DNA of 64,000 bases. Source: Xylocopa sonorina (lineage: Eukaryota > Arthropoda > Insecta > Hymenoptera > Apidae). The stretch lies in assembly GCF_050948175.1 (NCBI RefSeq), contig NW_027490175.1:1019896-1083895 (forward strand). Direction: 5' to 3'. The notes below the pieces were generated by a model that did no database searches, was not told the origin of the DNA, and worked only from the letters and a program-made list of their open reading frames with translations. Made by a program: the position numbers and the translations under genes. This document shows positions 42,002-57,359 of this stretch, one piece after another; the first letter of the stretch is position 1; each line of letters starts with the position of its first letter.

Positions 42002-44184
42002 TCATTTCTATATTTCATGGTAAGATATAATATGATTTGCGAAGTGTCATGTATTCCTCGTTTACACTTCAAATGAATGTAAATGCGACACTTCCTTGCA
42101 AGGAAATAGCGTTTGCAAACGTCTACCTATCGTAGCAATAGAGTTCTAATGCTCCTTAAAACGCGATATCGCATATCATTTCTATGTTTCATGGTAAGAT
42201 ATAATATGATTTGCGAAGTGTTATGTATTCCTCGTCTACACTTCAAATGAATGTAAATGCGACACTTCCTTGTAAGGAAATAGCGTTTGCAGATGTCTAC
42301 GTATCGAAGCAATATAGTTCAAATGCTTCTTAAAGCGCGATATCGCGCCTCATATCTATGTTTCACGATAAGATGTAATATTCATTGCGAAGTGTTATGT
42401 ATTCCTCGTCTACACTTCAAATGAATGAGAATGCGACACTTCCTCGCTAGGAAATAGCGCTTGCAGATGTCTACGTACCGTAGCAATAGATTTCTAATGC
42501 TTCTTAAAGCGCGATATCGCATCTCATTTCTACGTTTCATGGTAAGATGTAATATTCATTGCGAAGTGTTATGCATTCCTCGTCTACGATTCAAATGAAT
42601 GTAAATGCGACACATTCTTGCAAGGAAATAGCGTCTGCAGATGTCTAGGTATCGTAGCAATAGAGTTCTAATGCTTCTTAAAACGCGATATCGCATCTCA
42701 TATCTATGTATCATGATATGATATAATATTCATTGCGAAGTGTTATGCATTCCTCGTCTACGATACAAATGAATGTAAATGCGACACTTCCTTGCAAGGA
42801 AATAGCGTTTGCAGATGTCTACGTATCGTAGCAATAGAGTTCTTATGATTCTTAAAACGCGATATCGCATCTCATTTCTATGTTTAATGGTAAGGTATAA
42901 TATGATTTGCGAAGTGTTATGTATTCCTCGCCTACACTACAAATGAATGTAAATGCGACACTTCCTTGCTAGGAAATAGCGTCTGCAGATGTCTAGGTAT
43001 CGTAACAATAGCGTTCTAATGCTTCTTAAAACGCGATATCTCATTTCATTTCTATGTTTCATGGTAAGATATAATACGATTTGCGAAGTGTTATGTATTC
43101 CTCGTCTACACTTCAAATGAATGTAAATGCGAGACTTCATTGCTAGGAAATAACGTCTGTAGATGTCTAGGTATCGTAGCAATAGAGTTCTAATGCTTCT
43201 TAATACGCGATATCGCATCTCATTTCTATATTTCATGGTAAGATATAATATGATTTGCGAAGTGTCATGTATTCCTCGTCTACACTTCAAATGAATGTAA
43301 ATACGACACTTCCTTGCAAGGAAATAGCGATTGCAGATGTCTACGTATCGTAGCAATGGAGTTCTTATGATTCTTAGAACGCGATATCGCATCTCATTTC
43401 TATGTTTCATGGTAAGACGTAATATGATTTGCGAAGTGTTATGTATTCCTCGTCTACACTTCAAACGAATGTAAATGCGACACTTCCTTGCAAGGAAATA
43501 GCGTTTGCGGATGTTTACGTATCGAAGCAATAGTGTTCAAATGCTTCTTAAAACGAGATATTGCATCTCATATCTATGTTTCATGATATGATATAATATT
43601 CATTGCGAAGTGTTATGCATTCCTCGTCTACGATTCAAATGAATGTAAATGCGACACTTCCTTGCAAGCAAATAGCGTTTGCAGATGTCTACGTATCGTA
43701 GCAATGGAGTTCTTATGATTCTTAAAACGCGATATCGCATCTCATTTCTATGTTTCATGGTAAGATATAATATGATTTGCGAAGTGTCATGTATTCCTCG
43801 TCTACACTTCAAATGAATGTAAATGCGACACTTCCTTGTATGGAAATAGCGTTTGCAGATGTCTACCTATCGTAGCAATAGAGTTCTAATTCTTCTTAAA
43901 ACGCGATATCGCATCTCATTTCTATGTTTCAAGGTAAGATATAATATGATTTGCGAAGTGTTATGTATTCCTCGTCTACACTTCAAATGAATGTAAATGC
44001 GACACTTCCTTGTAAGGAAATAGCGTTTGCAGATGTCTACCTATCGTAACAATAGAATTCTAATGCTTCTTAAAACGCGATATCGCATCTCATTTCTATG
44101 TTTCATGGTAAGATATAATATGATTTGCGAAGTGTCATGTATTCCTCGTCTACACTTCAAATGAATGTAAATGCGACACTTCCT
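42002..44184. repeat. Domain B block, copy 1 (50-monomer offset)
   Basis: It matches 50702-52884 at an offset of 8700 bp (50 x 174). Shared features include gctccttaaaac, the 14-bp palindrome (42335 and 51035), cgtctacgatacaaatg, cctacactacaaatg, gcgagacttcattgc and ttgcaagcaaat. Differences seen: gaatgaga against gaatgtga (near 42425), cacattcttg against cacatccttg (near 42611), gatattgc against gatatagc (near 43557), ttgtatgg against ttgtaagg (near 43837), and agaattc against agagttc (near 44055). Confidence 0.85.
42335..42348. repeat. Enlarged 14-bp palindrome at the P4 site (first of nine seen)
   Basis: GCGCGATATCGCGC is a perfect palindrome. Starts noted: 42335, 45989, 51035, 53819, 54515, 58169, 60257, 60953 and 63737, all in domain B and all at the same monomer phase. 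Compared with the usual acgcgatatcgcat context, three substitutions (a to g on the left; a to g and t to c on the right) are needed, and all extend the dyad. Half-way forms with only the left change occur near 19366 and 42513. Degraded forms reading gcgctatatcgcgc occur near 52949 and 59387. Confidence 0.9.
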
Positions 44185-44635
44185 TGTAAGGAAATAGTGT
44201 TTGCAGATGTCTACCTATCGTAGCAATAGAGTTCTAATGCTTCTTAAAACGCGATATCGCACCTCATTTCTATGTTTCATGGTAAGATATAATATGATTT
44301 GCGAAGTGTCATGTATTCCTCGTCTACACTTCAAATGAATGTAAATGCGACACTTCCTTGTAAGGAAATAGCGTTTGCAGATGTCTACGTATCGTAGCAA
44401 TAGAGTTTTTATGATTCTTAAAACGCGATATCGCATCTCATTTCTATGTTTCATGGTAAGATGTAATATGATTTGCGAAGTGTTATGTATTCCTCGTCCA
44501 CACTTCAAATGAATGTAAATGCGACACTTCCTTGCAAGGAAATAGCGTTTGCGGATGTCTACGTATCGAAGCAATAGAGTTCAAATGCTTCTTAAAACGA
44601 GATATTGCATCTCATATCTATGTTTCATGATATGA
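43025..44635. repeat. Domain B block shared with 46157-47767 (18-monomer offset)
   Basis: It matches at an offset of 3132 bp (18 x 174). Shared variants are gatatctcatttc, gcgagacttcattgc, aagacgtaatatg, ttgcaagcaaat, ttgtatggaaat, gttttatg (gagtttttatg) and gtccacacttc. It overlaps the 50-monomer-offset block, so the same sequence was copied more than once with different limits. Confidence 0.82.
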
Positions 44636-46156
44636 TATAATATTCATTGCGAAGTGTTATGCATTCCTCGTCTACGATTCAAATGAATGTAAATGCGACA
44701 CTTCCTTGCAAGGAAATAGCGTTTGCAGATGTCTACGTATCGTAGCAATGGAGTTCTTATGATTCTTAAAACGCGATATCGCATCTAATTTCTATGTTTC
44801 ATGGTAAGATATAATATGATTTGCGAAGTGTCATGTATTCCTCGTCTACACTTCAAATGAATGTAAATGCGACACTTCCTTGTAAGGAAATAGCGTTTGC
44901 AGATGTCTACGTATCGTAGCAATAGAGTTCTTATGATTCTTAAAACGCGATATCGCATTTCATTTCTATGTTTCATGGTAAGATATAATACGATTTGCGA
45001 AGTGTTATGTATTCCTCGTCTACACTTCAAATGAATGTAAATGCGACACTTCCTTGCTAGGAAATAACGTCTGTAGATGTCTAGGTATCGTAGCAATAGA
45101 GTTCTAATGCTTCTTAAAACGCGATATCGCATCTCATTTCTATGTTTCATGGTAAGATATAATATGATTTGCGAAGTGTCATGTATTCCTCGTCTACACT
45201 TCAAATGAATGTAAATACGACACTTCCTTGCAAGGAAATAGCGATTGCAGATGTCTACGTATCGTAGCAATGGAGTTCTTATGATTCTTAGAACGCGATA
45301 TCGCATCTCATTTCTATGTTTCATGGCAAGATATAATATGATTTCCGAAGTGTTATGTATTCCTCGTTTACACTTCAAATGAATGTAAATGCGACACTTC
45401 CTTGCAAGGAAATAGCGTTTGCAAACGTCTACCTATCGTAGCAATAGAGTTCTAATGCTTCTTAAAACGCGATATCGCATATCATTTCTATGTTTCAGGG
45501 TATGATATAATGTGATTTGCGAAGTGTCATGTATTCCTCGTCTACACTTCAAATGAATGTAAATGCGACACTTCCTTGTAAGGAAATAGCGTTTGCAGAT
45601 ATCTACCTATCGTAACAATAGAGTTCTAATGCTTCTTAAAACGCGATATCGCATCTCATTTCTATGTTTCATGGTAAGATATAATATGATTTGCGAAGTG
45701 TCATGTATTCCTCGTTTACACTTCAAATGAATGTAAATGCGACACTTCCTTGCAAGGAAATAGCGTTTGCAAACGTCTACCTATCGTAGCAATAGAGTTC
45801 TAATGCTCCTTAAAACGCGATATCGCATATCATTTCTATGTTTCATGGTAAGATATAATATGATTTGCGAAGTGTTATGTATTCCTCGTCTACACTTCAA
45901 ATGAATGTAAATGCGACACTTCCTTGTAAGGAAATAGCGTTTGCAGATGTCTACGTATCGAAGCAATATAGTTCAAATGCTTCTTAAAGCGCGATATCGC
46001 GCCTCATATCTATGTTTCATGATAAGATGTAATATTCATTGCGAAGTGTTATGTATTCCTCGTCTACACTTCAAATGAATGAGAATGCGACACTTCCTCG
46101 CTAGGAAATAGCGCTTGCAGATGTCTACGTACCGTAGCAATAGATTTCTAATGCTT

Positions 46157-47767
46157 CTTAAAACGCGATATCTCATTTCATTTCTATGTTTCATGGTAAG
46201 ATATAATACGATTTGCGAAGTGTTATGTATTCCTCGTCTACACTTCAAATGAATGTAAATGCGAGACTTCATTGCTAGGAAATAACGTCTGTAGATGTCT
46301 AGGTATCGTAGCAATAGAGTTCTAATGCTTCTTAATACGCGATATCGCATCTCATTTCTATATTTCATGGTAAGATATAATATGATTTGCGAAGTGTCAT
46401 GTATTCCTCGTCTACACTTCAAATGAATGTAAATACGACACTTCCTTGCAAGGAAATAGCGATTGCAGATGTCTACGTATCGTAGCAATGGAGTTCTTAT
46501 GATTCTTAGAACGCGATATCGCATCTCATTTCTATGTTTCATGGTAAGACGTAATATGATTTGCGAAGTGTTATGTATTCCTCGTCTACACTTCAAACGA
46601 ATGTAAATGCGACACTTCCTTGCAAGGAAATAGCGTTTGCGGATGTTTACGTATCGAAGCAATAGTGTTCAAATGCTTCTTAAAACGAGATATTGCATCT
46701 CATATCTATGTTTCATGATATGATATAATATTCATTGCGAAGTGTTATGCATTCCTCGTCTACGATTCAAATGAATGTAAATGCGACACTTCCTTGCAAG
46801 CAAATAGCGTTTGCAGATGTCTACGTATCGTAGCAATGGAGTTCTTATGATTCTTAAAACGCGATATCGCATCTCATTTCTATGTTTCATGGTAAGATAT
46901 AATATGATTTGCGAAGTGTCATGTATTCCTCGTCTACACTTCAAATGAATGTAAATGCGACACTTCCTTGTATGGAAATAGCGTTTGCAGATGTCTACCT
47001 ATCGTAGCAATAGAGTTCTAATTCTTCTTAAAACGCGATATCGCATCTCATTTCTATGTTTCAAGGTAAGATATAATATGATTTGCGAAGTGTTATGTAT
47101 TCCTCGTCTACACTTCAAATGAATGTAAATGCGACACTTCCTTGTAAGGAAATAGCGTTTGCAGATGTCTACCTATCGTAACAATAGAGTTCTAATGCTT
47201 CTTAAAACGCGATATCGCATCTCATTTCTATGTTTCATGGTAAGATATAATATGATTTGCGAAGTGTCATGTATTCCTCGTCTACACTTCAAATGAATGT
47301 AAATGCGACACTTCCTTGTAAGGAAATAGTGTTTGCAGATGTCTACCTATCGTAGCAATAGAGTTCTAATGCTTCTTAAAACGCGATATCGCACCTCATT
47401 TCTATGTTTCATGGTAAGATATAATATGATTTGCGAAGTGTCATGTATTCCTCGTCTACACTTCAAATGAATGTAAATGCGACACTTCCTTGTAAGGAAA
47501 TAGCGTTTGCAGATGTCTACGTATCGTAGCAATAGAGTTTTTATGATTCTTAAAACGCGATATCGCATCTCATTTCTATGTTTCATGGTAAGATGTAATA
47601 TGATTTGCGAAGTGTTATGTATTCCTCGTCCACACTTCAAATGAATGTAAATGCGACACTTCCTTGCAAGGAAATAGCGTTTGCGGATGTCTACGTATCG
47701 AAGCAATAGAGTTCAAATGCTTCTTAAAACGAGATATTGCATCTCATATCTATGTTTCATGATATGA
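46157..47767. repeat. Second copy of the 43025-44635 block
   Basis: Partner at 18 monomers. At its left edge the sequence joins a monomer carrying the 14-bp palindrome (45989-46002) directly to the gatatctcatttc monomer. The longer block at 42.3-43.0 kb has further monomers between these two, so this junction is an internal deletion of whole monomers. Confidence 0.82.
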
Positions 47768-50701
47768 TGTAATATTCATTGCGAAGTGTTATGCATTCCT
47801 AGTCTACGATTCAAATGAATATAAATGCGACACTTCCATGCGAGGAAATAGCGTTTGCAGATGCCTACGTATCGCAGCAATAGATTTCTGATGCTTCTTA
47901 AAATGCGATATCGCATCTCATTTCTATGTTTCATGGTAAGATATAATATGATTTGCGAAGTGTCATGTATTCCTCGTCTACACTTCAAATGAATGTAAAT
48001 GCGACACTTCCTTGTAAGGAAATAGCGTTTGCAGATGTCTACGTATCGTAGCAATAGAGTTCTTATGATTCTTAAAACGCGATATCGCATTTCATTTCTA
48101 TGTTTCATGGTAAGATATAATACGATTTGCGAAGTGTTATGTATTCCTCGTCTACACTTCAAATGAATGTAAATGCGACACTTCCTTGCTAGGAAATAAC
48201 GTCTGTAGATGTCTAGGTATCGTAGCAATAGAGTTCTAATGCTTCTTAAAACGCGATATCGCATCTCATTTCTATGTTTCATGGTAAGATATAATATGAT
48301 TTGCGAAGTGTCATGTATTCCTCGTCTACACTTCAAATGAATGTAAATACGACACTTCCTTGCAAGGAAATAGCGATTGCAGATGTCTACGTATCGTAGC
48401 AATGGAGTTCTTATGATTCTTAGAACGCGATATCGCATCTCATTTCTATGTTTCATGGCAAGATAAAATATGATTTCCGAAGTGTTATGTATTCCTCCTT
48501 TACACTTCAAATGAATGTAAATGCGACACTTCCTTGCAAGGAAATAGCGTTTGCAAACGTCTACCTATCGTAGCAATAGAGTTCTAATGCTTCTTAAAAC
48601 GCGATATCGCATATCATTTCTATGTTTCATGGTAAGATATAATATGATTTGCGACGTGTTATGTATTCCTCGTCTACACTTCAAATGAATGTAAATGCGA
48701 CACTTCCTTGCAAGGAAATAACGTCTGTAGATGTCTAGGTATCGTAGCAATAGAGTTCTAATGCTTCTTAATACGCGATATCGCATCTCATTTCTATATT
48801 TCATGGTAAGATATAATATAATTTGCGAAGTGTCATGTATTCCTCGTCTACACTTCAAATGAATGTAAATGCGACACTTCCTTGCTAGGAAATAGCGTCT
48901 GCAGATGTCTAGGTATCGTAACAATAGCGTTCTAATGCTTCTTAAAACGCGATATCGCATTTCATTTCTATGTTTCATGGTAAGATATAATACGATTTGC
49001 GAAGTGTTATGTATTCCTCGTCTACACTTCAAATGAATGTAAATGCAACACTTCCTTGCTAGGAAATAACGTCTGTAGATGTCTAGGTATCGTAGCAATA
49101 GAGTTCTAATGCTTCTTAATACGCGATATCGCATCTCATTTCTATATTTCATGGTAAGATATAATATGATTTGCGAAGTGTCATGTATTCCTCGTCTACA
49201 CTTCAAATGAATGTAAATACGACACTTCCTTGCAAGGAAATAGCGATTGCAGATGTCTACGTATCGTAGCAATGGAGTTCTTATGATTCTTAGAACGCGA
49301 TATCGCATCTCATTTCTATGTTTCATGGTAAGACGTAATATGATTTGCGAAGTGTTATGTATTCCTCGTCTACACTTCAAACGAATGTAAATGCGACACT
49401 TCCTTGCAAGGAAATAGCGTTTGCGGATGTTTACGTATCGAAGCAATAGTGTTCAAATGCTTCTTAAAACGAGATATTGCATCTCATATCTATGTTTCAT
49501 GATATGATATAATATTCATTGCGAAGTGTTATGCATTCCTCGTCTACGATTCAAATGAATGTAAATGCGACACTTCCTTGCAAGCAAATAGCGTTTGCAG
49601 ATGTCTACGTATCGTAGCAATGGAGTTCTAATTCTTCTTAAAACGCGATATCGCATCTCATTTCTATATTTCATGGTAAGATATAATATAATTTGCGAAG
49701 TGTCATGTATTCCTCGTCTACACTTCAAATGAATGTAAATGCGACACTTCCTTGTAAGGAAATAGCGTTTGCAGATGTCTACCTATCGTAGCAATAGAGT
49801 TCTAATTCTTCTTAAAACGCGATATCGCATCTCATTTCTATGTTTCAAGGTATGATATAATGTGATTTGCGAAGTGTTATGTATTCCTCGTCTACACTTC
49901 AAATGAATGTAAATGCGACACTTCCTTGTAAGGAAATAGCGTTTGCAGATGTCTACCTATCGTAACAATAGAGTTCTAATGCTTCTTAAAACGCGATATC
50001 GCATCTCATTTCTATGTTTCATGGTAAGATATAATATGATTTGCGAAGTGTCATGTATTCCTCGTCTACACTTCAAATGAATGTAAATGCGACACTTCCT
50101 TGCTAGGAAATAGCGTCTGCAGATGTCTACGTATCGTAGCAATAGAGTACTTATGATTCTTAAAACGCGATATCGCATCTCATTTCTATGTTTCATGGTA
50201 AGGTATAATATGATTTGCGAAGTGTTATGTATTCCTCGTCTACACTTCAAATGAATGTAAATGCGACACTTCCTTGCTAGGAAATAGCGTCTGCAGATGT
50301 CTAGGTATCGTAACAATAGCGTTCTAATGCTTCTTAAAACGCGATATCGCATTCCATTTCTATGTTTCATGGTAAGATATAATACGATTTGCGAAGTGTT
50401 ATGTATTCCTCGTCTACACTTCAAATGAATGTAAATGCGACACTTCCTTGCTAGGAAATAACGTCTGTAGATGTCTAGGTATCGTAGCAATAGAGTTCTA
50501 ATGCTTCTTAATACGCGATATCGCATCTCATTTCTATATTTCATGGTAAGATATAATATGATTTGCGAAGTGTCATGTATTCCTCGTCTACACTTCAAAT
50601 GAATGTAAATGCGACACTTCCTTGCAAGGAAATAGCGTTTGCAAACGTCTACCTATCGTAGCAATAGAGTTCTAATGCTTCGTAAAACGTGATATCGCAT
50701 C

Positions 50702-52884
50702 TCATTTCTATATTTCATGGTAAGATATAATATGATTTGCGAAGTGTCATGTATTCCTCGTTTACACTTCAAATGAATGTAAATGCGACACTTCCTTGCA
50801 AGGAAATAGCGTTTGCAAACGTCTACCTATCGTAGCAATAGAGTTCTAATGCTCCTTAAAACGCGATATCGCATATCATTTCTATGTTTCATGGTAAGAT
50901 ATAATATGATTTGCGAAGTGTTATGTATTCCTCGTCTACACTTCAAATGAATGTAAATGCGACACTTCCTTGTAAGGAAATAGCGTTTGCAGATGTCTAC
51001 GTATCGAAGCAATATAGTTCAAATGCTTCTTAAAGCGCGATATCGCGCCTCATATCTATGTTTCATGATAAGATGTAATATTCATTGCGAAGTGTTATGT
51101 ATTCCTCGTCTACACTTCAAATGAATGTGAATGCGACACTTCCTCGCTAGGAAATAGCGCTTGCAGATGTCTACGTACCGTAGCAATAGATTTCTAATGC
51201 TTCTTAAAGCGCGATATCGCATCTCATTTCTACGTTTCATGGTAAGATGTAATATTCATTGCGAAGTGTTATGCATTCCTCGTCTACGATTCAAATGAAT
51301 GTAAATGCGACACATCCTTGCAAGGAAATAGCGTCTGCAGATGTCTAGGTATCGTAGCAATAGAGTTCTAATGCTTCTTAAAACGCGATATCGCATCTCA
51401 TATCTATGTATCATGATATGATATAATATTCATTGCGAAGTGTTATGCATTCCTCGTCTACGATACAAATGAATGTAAATGCGACACTTCCTTGCAAGGA
51501 AATAGCGTTTGCAGATGTCTACGTATCGTAGCAATAGAGTTCTTATGATTCTTAAAACGCGATATCGCATCTCATTTCTATGTTTAATGGTAAGGTATAA
51601 TATGATTTGCGAAGTGTTATGTATTCCTCGCCTACACTACAAATGAATGTAAATGCGACACTTCCTTGCTAGGAAATAGCGTCTGCAGATGTCTAGGTAT
51701 CGTAACAATAGCGTTCTAATGCTTCTTAAAACGCGATATCTCATTTCATTTCTATGTTTCATGGTAAGATATAATACGATTTGCGAAGTGTTATGTATTC
51801 CTCGTCTACACTTCAAATGAATGTAAATGCGAGACTTCATTGCTAGGAAATAACGTCTGTAGATGTCTAGGTATCGTAGCAATAGAGTTCTAATGCTTCT
51901 TAATACGCGATATCGCATCTCATTTCTATATTTCATGGTAAGATATAATATGATTTGCGAAGTGTCATGTATTCCTCGTCTACACTTCAAATGAATGTAA
52001 ATACGACACTTCCTTGCAAGGAAATAGCGATTGCAGATGTCTACGTATCGTAGCAATGGAGTTCTTATGATTCTTAGAACGCGATATCGCATCTCATTTC
52101 TATGTTTCATGGTAAGACGTAATATGATTTGCGAAGTGTTATGTATTCCTCGTCTACACTTCAAACGAATGTAAATGCGACACTTCCTTGCAAGGAAATA
52201 GCGTTTGCGGATGTTTACGTATCGAAGCAATAGTGTTCAAATGCTTCTTAAAACGAGATATAGCATCTCATATCTATGTTTCATGATATGATATAATATT
52301 CATTGCGAAGTGTTATGCATTCCTCGTCTACGATTCAAATGAATGTAAATGCGACACTTCCTTGCAAGCAAATAGCGTTTGCAGATGTCTACGTATCGTA
52401 GCAATGGAGTTCTTATGATTCTTAAAACGCGATATCGCATCTCATTTCTATGTTTCATGGTAAGATATAATATGATTTGCGAAGTGTCATGTATTCCTCG
52501 TCTACACTTCAAATGAATGTAAATGCGACACTTCCTTGTAAGGAAATAGCGTTTGCAGATGTCTACCTATCGTAGCAATAGAGTTCTAATTCTTCTTAAA
52601 ACGCGATATCGCATCTCATTTCTATGTTTCAAGGTAAGATATAATATGATTTGCGAAGTGTTATGTATTCCTCGTCTACACTTCAAATGAATGTAAATGC
52701 GACACTTCCTTGTAAGGAAATAGCGTTTGCAGATGTCTACCTATCGTAACAATAGAGTTCTAATGCTTCTTAAAACGCGATATCGCATCTCATTTCTATG
52801 TTTCATGGTAAGATATAATATGATTTGCGAAGTGTCATGTACTCCTCGTCTACACTTCAAATGAATGTAAATGCGACACTTCCT
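50702..52884. repeat. Domain B block, copy 2 (50-monomer offset)
   Basis: Partner of 42002-44184. It is itself the template-like copy for 57360-61186, which shares its gatatagc variant (near 52257 and 59217). That links copies 2 and 3 more closely to each other than to copy 1. Confidence 0.85.
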
Positions 52885-55800
52885 TGCAAGGAAATTGCGT
52901 TTGCAGATTTCTACGTATCGCAGCAATAGATTTCTAATGCTTCTTAAAGCGCTATATCGCGCCTCATTTCTATGTTTCATGGCAAGATGTAATATTCATT
53001 GCGAAGTGTTATGCATTCCTCGTCTACGATTCAAATGAAAGTAAATGCGACACTTCCTTGCAAGGAAATAGCGATTGCAGATGTCTACGTATCGTAGCAA
53101 TAGAGTTCTAATTCTTCTTAAAACGCGATATCGCATCTCATTTCTATGTTTCAAGGTAAGATATAATATGATTTGCGAAGTGTTATGTATTCCTCGTCTA
53201 CACTTCAAATGAATGTAAATGCGACACTTCCTTGTAAGGAAATAGCGTTTGCAGATGTCTACCTATCGTAACAATAGAGTTCTAATGCTTCTTAAAACGC
53301 GATATCGCATCTCATTTCTATGTTTCATGGTAAGATATAATATGATTTGCGAAGTGTCATGTATTCCTCGTCTACACTTCAAATGAATGTAAATGCGACA
53401 CTTCCTTGTAAGGAAATAGCGTTTGCAGATGTCTACCTATCGTAGCAATAGAGTTCTAATTCTTCTTAAAACGCGATATCGCATCTCATTTCTATGCTTC
53501 AAGGTAAGATATAATATGATTTGCGAAGTGCTATGTATTCCTCGTCTACACTTCAAATGAATGTAAATGCGACACTTCCTTGTAAGGAAATAGCGTTTGC
53601 AGATGTCTACCTATCGTAACAATAGAGTTCTAATGCTTCTTAAAACGCGATATCGCATCTCATTTCTATGTTTCATGGTAAGATATAATATGATTTGCGA
53701 AGTGTCATGTATTCCTCGTCTACACTTCAAATGAATGTAAATGCGACACTTCCTTGCAAGGAAATTGCGTTTGCAGATGTCTACGTATCGCAGCAATAGA
53801 TTTCTAATGCTTCTTAAAGCGCGATATCGCGCCTCATTTCTATGTTTCATGGCAAGATGTAATATTCATTGCGAAGTGTTATGCATTCCTCGTCTACGAT
53901 TCAAATGAAAGTAAATGCGACACTTCCTCGCAAGGTAATAGCGATTGCAGATGTCTACGTATCGTAGCAATAGAGTTCAAATGCTTCTTAAAACGAGATA
54001 TTGCATCTCATATCTATGTTTCATGATAAGATATAATATTCATTGCGAAGTGTTATGCATTCCTCGTCTACTATTCAAATGAATGTAAATGTGACACTTC
54101 CTTGCAAGGAAATAGCGTCTGCAGATGTCTAGGTATCTTAGCAATGGAGTTCTTATGATTCTTAAAACGCTATATCGCATCTCATTTCTATGTTTGATGG
54201 TAAGATATAATATGATTTGCGAAGTGTCATGTATTCCTCGTCTACACTTCAAATGAATGTAAATGCGACACTTCCTTGTAAGGAAATAGCGTTTGCAGAT
54301 GTCTACCTATCGTAGCAATAGAGTTCTAATGCTTCTTAAAACGCGATATCGCATCTCATTTCTATGTTTCATGATAAGATATAATATTCATTGCGAAGTG
54401 TTATGCATTCCTCGTCTACGATTCAAATGAATGTAAATGCGACACTTCCTTGCAAGGAAATTGCGTTTGCAGATGTCTACGTATCGCAGCAATAGATTTC
54501 TAATGCTTCTTAAAGCGCGATATCGCGCCTCATTTCTATGTTTCATGGCAAGATGTAATATTCATTGCGAAGTGTTATGCATTCCTCGTCTACGATTCAA
54601 ATGAAAGTAAATGCGACACTTCCTTGCAAGGAAATAGCGATTGCAGATGTCTACGTATCGTAGAAATAGAGTTCAAATGCTTCTTAAAACGAGATATTGC
54701 ATCTCATATCTATGTTTCATGATAAGATATAATATTCATTGCGAAGTGTTATGCATTCCTCGTCTACTATTCAAATGAACGTAAATGTGACACTTCCTTG
54801 CAAGGAAATAGCGTCTGCAGATGTCTAGGTATCTTAGCAATGGAGTTCTTATGATTCTTAAAACGCGATATCGCATCTCATTTCTATGTTTGATGGTAAG
54901 ATATAATATGATTTGCGAAGTGTCATGTATTCCTCGTCTACACTTCAAATGAATGTAAATGCGACACTTCCTTGTAAGGAAATAGCGTTTGCAGATGTCT
55001 ACCTATCGTAGCAATAGAGTTCTAATGCTTCTTAAAACGCGATATCGCATCTCATTTCTATGTTTCATGGTAAGATATAATATGATTTGCGAAGTGTTAT
55101 GTATTCCTCGTCTACACTTCAAATGAATGTAAATGCGACACTTCCTTGTAAGGAAATAGCGTTTGCAGATGTCTACCTATCGTAGCAATAGAGTTCTAAT
55201 GCTTCTTAAAACGCGATATCGCATCTCATTTCTATGTTTCATGGTATGATATAATATGATTTGCGAAGTGTTATGTATTCCTCGTCTACACCTCAAATGA
55301 ATGTAAATGCGACACTTCCTTGCAAGGAAATAGCGTTTGCAGATGTCTACGTATCGTAGCAATAGAGTTCTTGTGATTCTTAAAACGCGATATCGGATCT
55401 CATTTCTATATTTCATGGTAAGATGTAATATGATTTGCGAAGTGTCATGTATTCCTCGTCTACACTTCAAATGAATGTATATGCGACACTACCTTGCTAG
55501 GAAATAGCGTCTGCAGATGTCTAGGTATCGCAGCAATAGAGTTCTAATGCTTCTTCAAACGCGATATCGCATCTCATTTCTATGTTTCATGGTAAGATAT
55601 AATATGATTTGCGAAGTGTTATGTATTCCTCGTCTACACTTCAAATGATTGTAAATGCGACACTTCCTTGGAAGGAAATAGCGTTTGCAGATGTCTACCT
55701 ATCGTAGCAATAGAGTTCTAATGCTTCTTAAAAAACGATATCGCATCTCATTTCTATGTTTCATGGTAAGATATAATATGATTTGCGAAGTGTTATGTAT

Positions 55801-56065
55801 TCCTCGTCTACACTTCAAATGAATGTAAATGCGACACTTCCTTTCAAGGAAATAGCGTTTGCAGATGTCTACGTATCGTAGCAATAGAGTTCTTATGATT
55901 CTTAAAACGCGATATCGCATCTCATTTCTATGTTTCATGGTAAGGTATAATATGATTTGCGAAGTGTTATGTATTCCTCGTCTACACTTCAAATGAATGT
56001 AAATGCGACACTTCCTTGCTAGGAAATAGCGTCTGCAGATGTCTAGGTATCGTAACAATAGCGTT

Positions 56066-57356
56066 CTAATGCTTCTTAAAACGCGATATCGCATTTCATT
56101 TCTATGTTTCATGGTAAGATATAATACGATTTGCGAAGTGTTATGTATTCCTCGTCTACACTTCAAATGAATGTAAATGCGACACATCCTTGCTAGGAAA
56201 TAATGTCTGTAGATGTCTAGGTATCGTAGCAGTAGAGTTCTAATGCTTCTTAATACGCGATATCGCATCTCATTTCTATATTTCATGGTAAGATATAATA
56301 TGATTTGCGAAGTGTCATGTATTCCTCGTCTACACTCCAAATGAATGTAAATACGACACTTCCTTGCAAGGAAATAGCGATTGCAGATGTCTACGTATCG
56401 TAGCAATAGAGTTCTAATGCTTCTTATAACGCGATATCGCATATCATTTCTATGTTTCATGGTAAGATGTAATATGATTTGCGAAGTGTTATGTATTCCT
56501 CGTCTACACTTCAAATGAATGTAAATGCGACACTTCCTTGCAAGGAAATAGCGTTTGCGGATGTTTACGTATCGAAGCAATAGTGTTCAAATGCTTCTTA
56601 AAACGAGATATTGCATCTCATATCTATGTTTCATGATATGATATAATATTCATTGCGAAGTGTTATGCATTCCTCGTCTACGATTCAAATGAATGTAAAT
56701 GCGACACTTCCTTGCAAGGAAATAGCGTTTGCAGATGTCTACGTATCGTAGCAATGGAGTTCTTATGATTCTTAAAACGCGATATCGCATCTAATTTCTA
56801 TGTTTCATGGTAAGATATAATATGATTTGCGAAGTGTCATGTATTCCTCGTCTACACTTCAAATGAATGTAAATGCGACACTTCCTTGTAAGGAAATAGC
56901 GTTTGCAGATGTCTACGTATCGTAGCAATAGAGTTCTTATGATTCTTAAAACGCGATATCGCATTTCATTTCTATGTTTCATGGTAAGATATAATACGAT
57001 TTGCGAAGTGTTATGTATTCCTCGTCTACACTTCAAATGAATGTAAATGCGACACTTCCTTGCTAGGAAATAACGTCTGTAGATGTCTAGGTATCGTAGC
57101 AATAGAGTTCTAATGCTTCTTAAAACGCGATATCGCATCTCATTTCTTTGTTTCATGGTAAGATATAATATGATTTGCGAAGTGTCATGTATTCCTCGTC
57201 TACACTTCAAATGAATGTAAATACGACACTTCCTTGCAAGGAAATAGCGATTGCAGATGTCTACGTATCGTAGCAATGGAGTTCTTATGATTCTTAGAAC
57301 GCGATATCGCATCTCATTTCTATGTTTCATGGCAAGATATAATATGATTTCCGAAG
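56066..57356. repeat. Second copy of the 40580-41870 block
   Basis: Partner of 40580-41870 at 89 monomers. It differs by a few substitutions, for example tgatttgcg near 56475 against tggtttgcg near 40989, and catttctttg near 57142 against catttctatg. At its right end the sequence switches to the block also found at about 50.27 kb. Confidence 0.8.
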
Positions 57357-57359
57357 TGT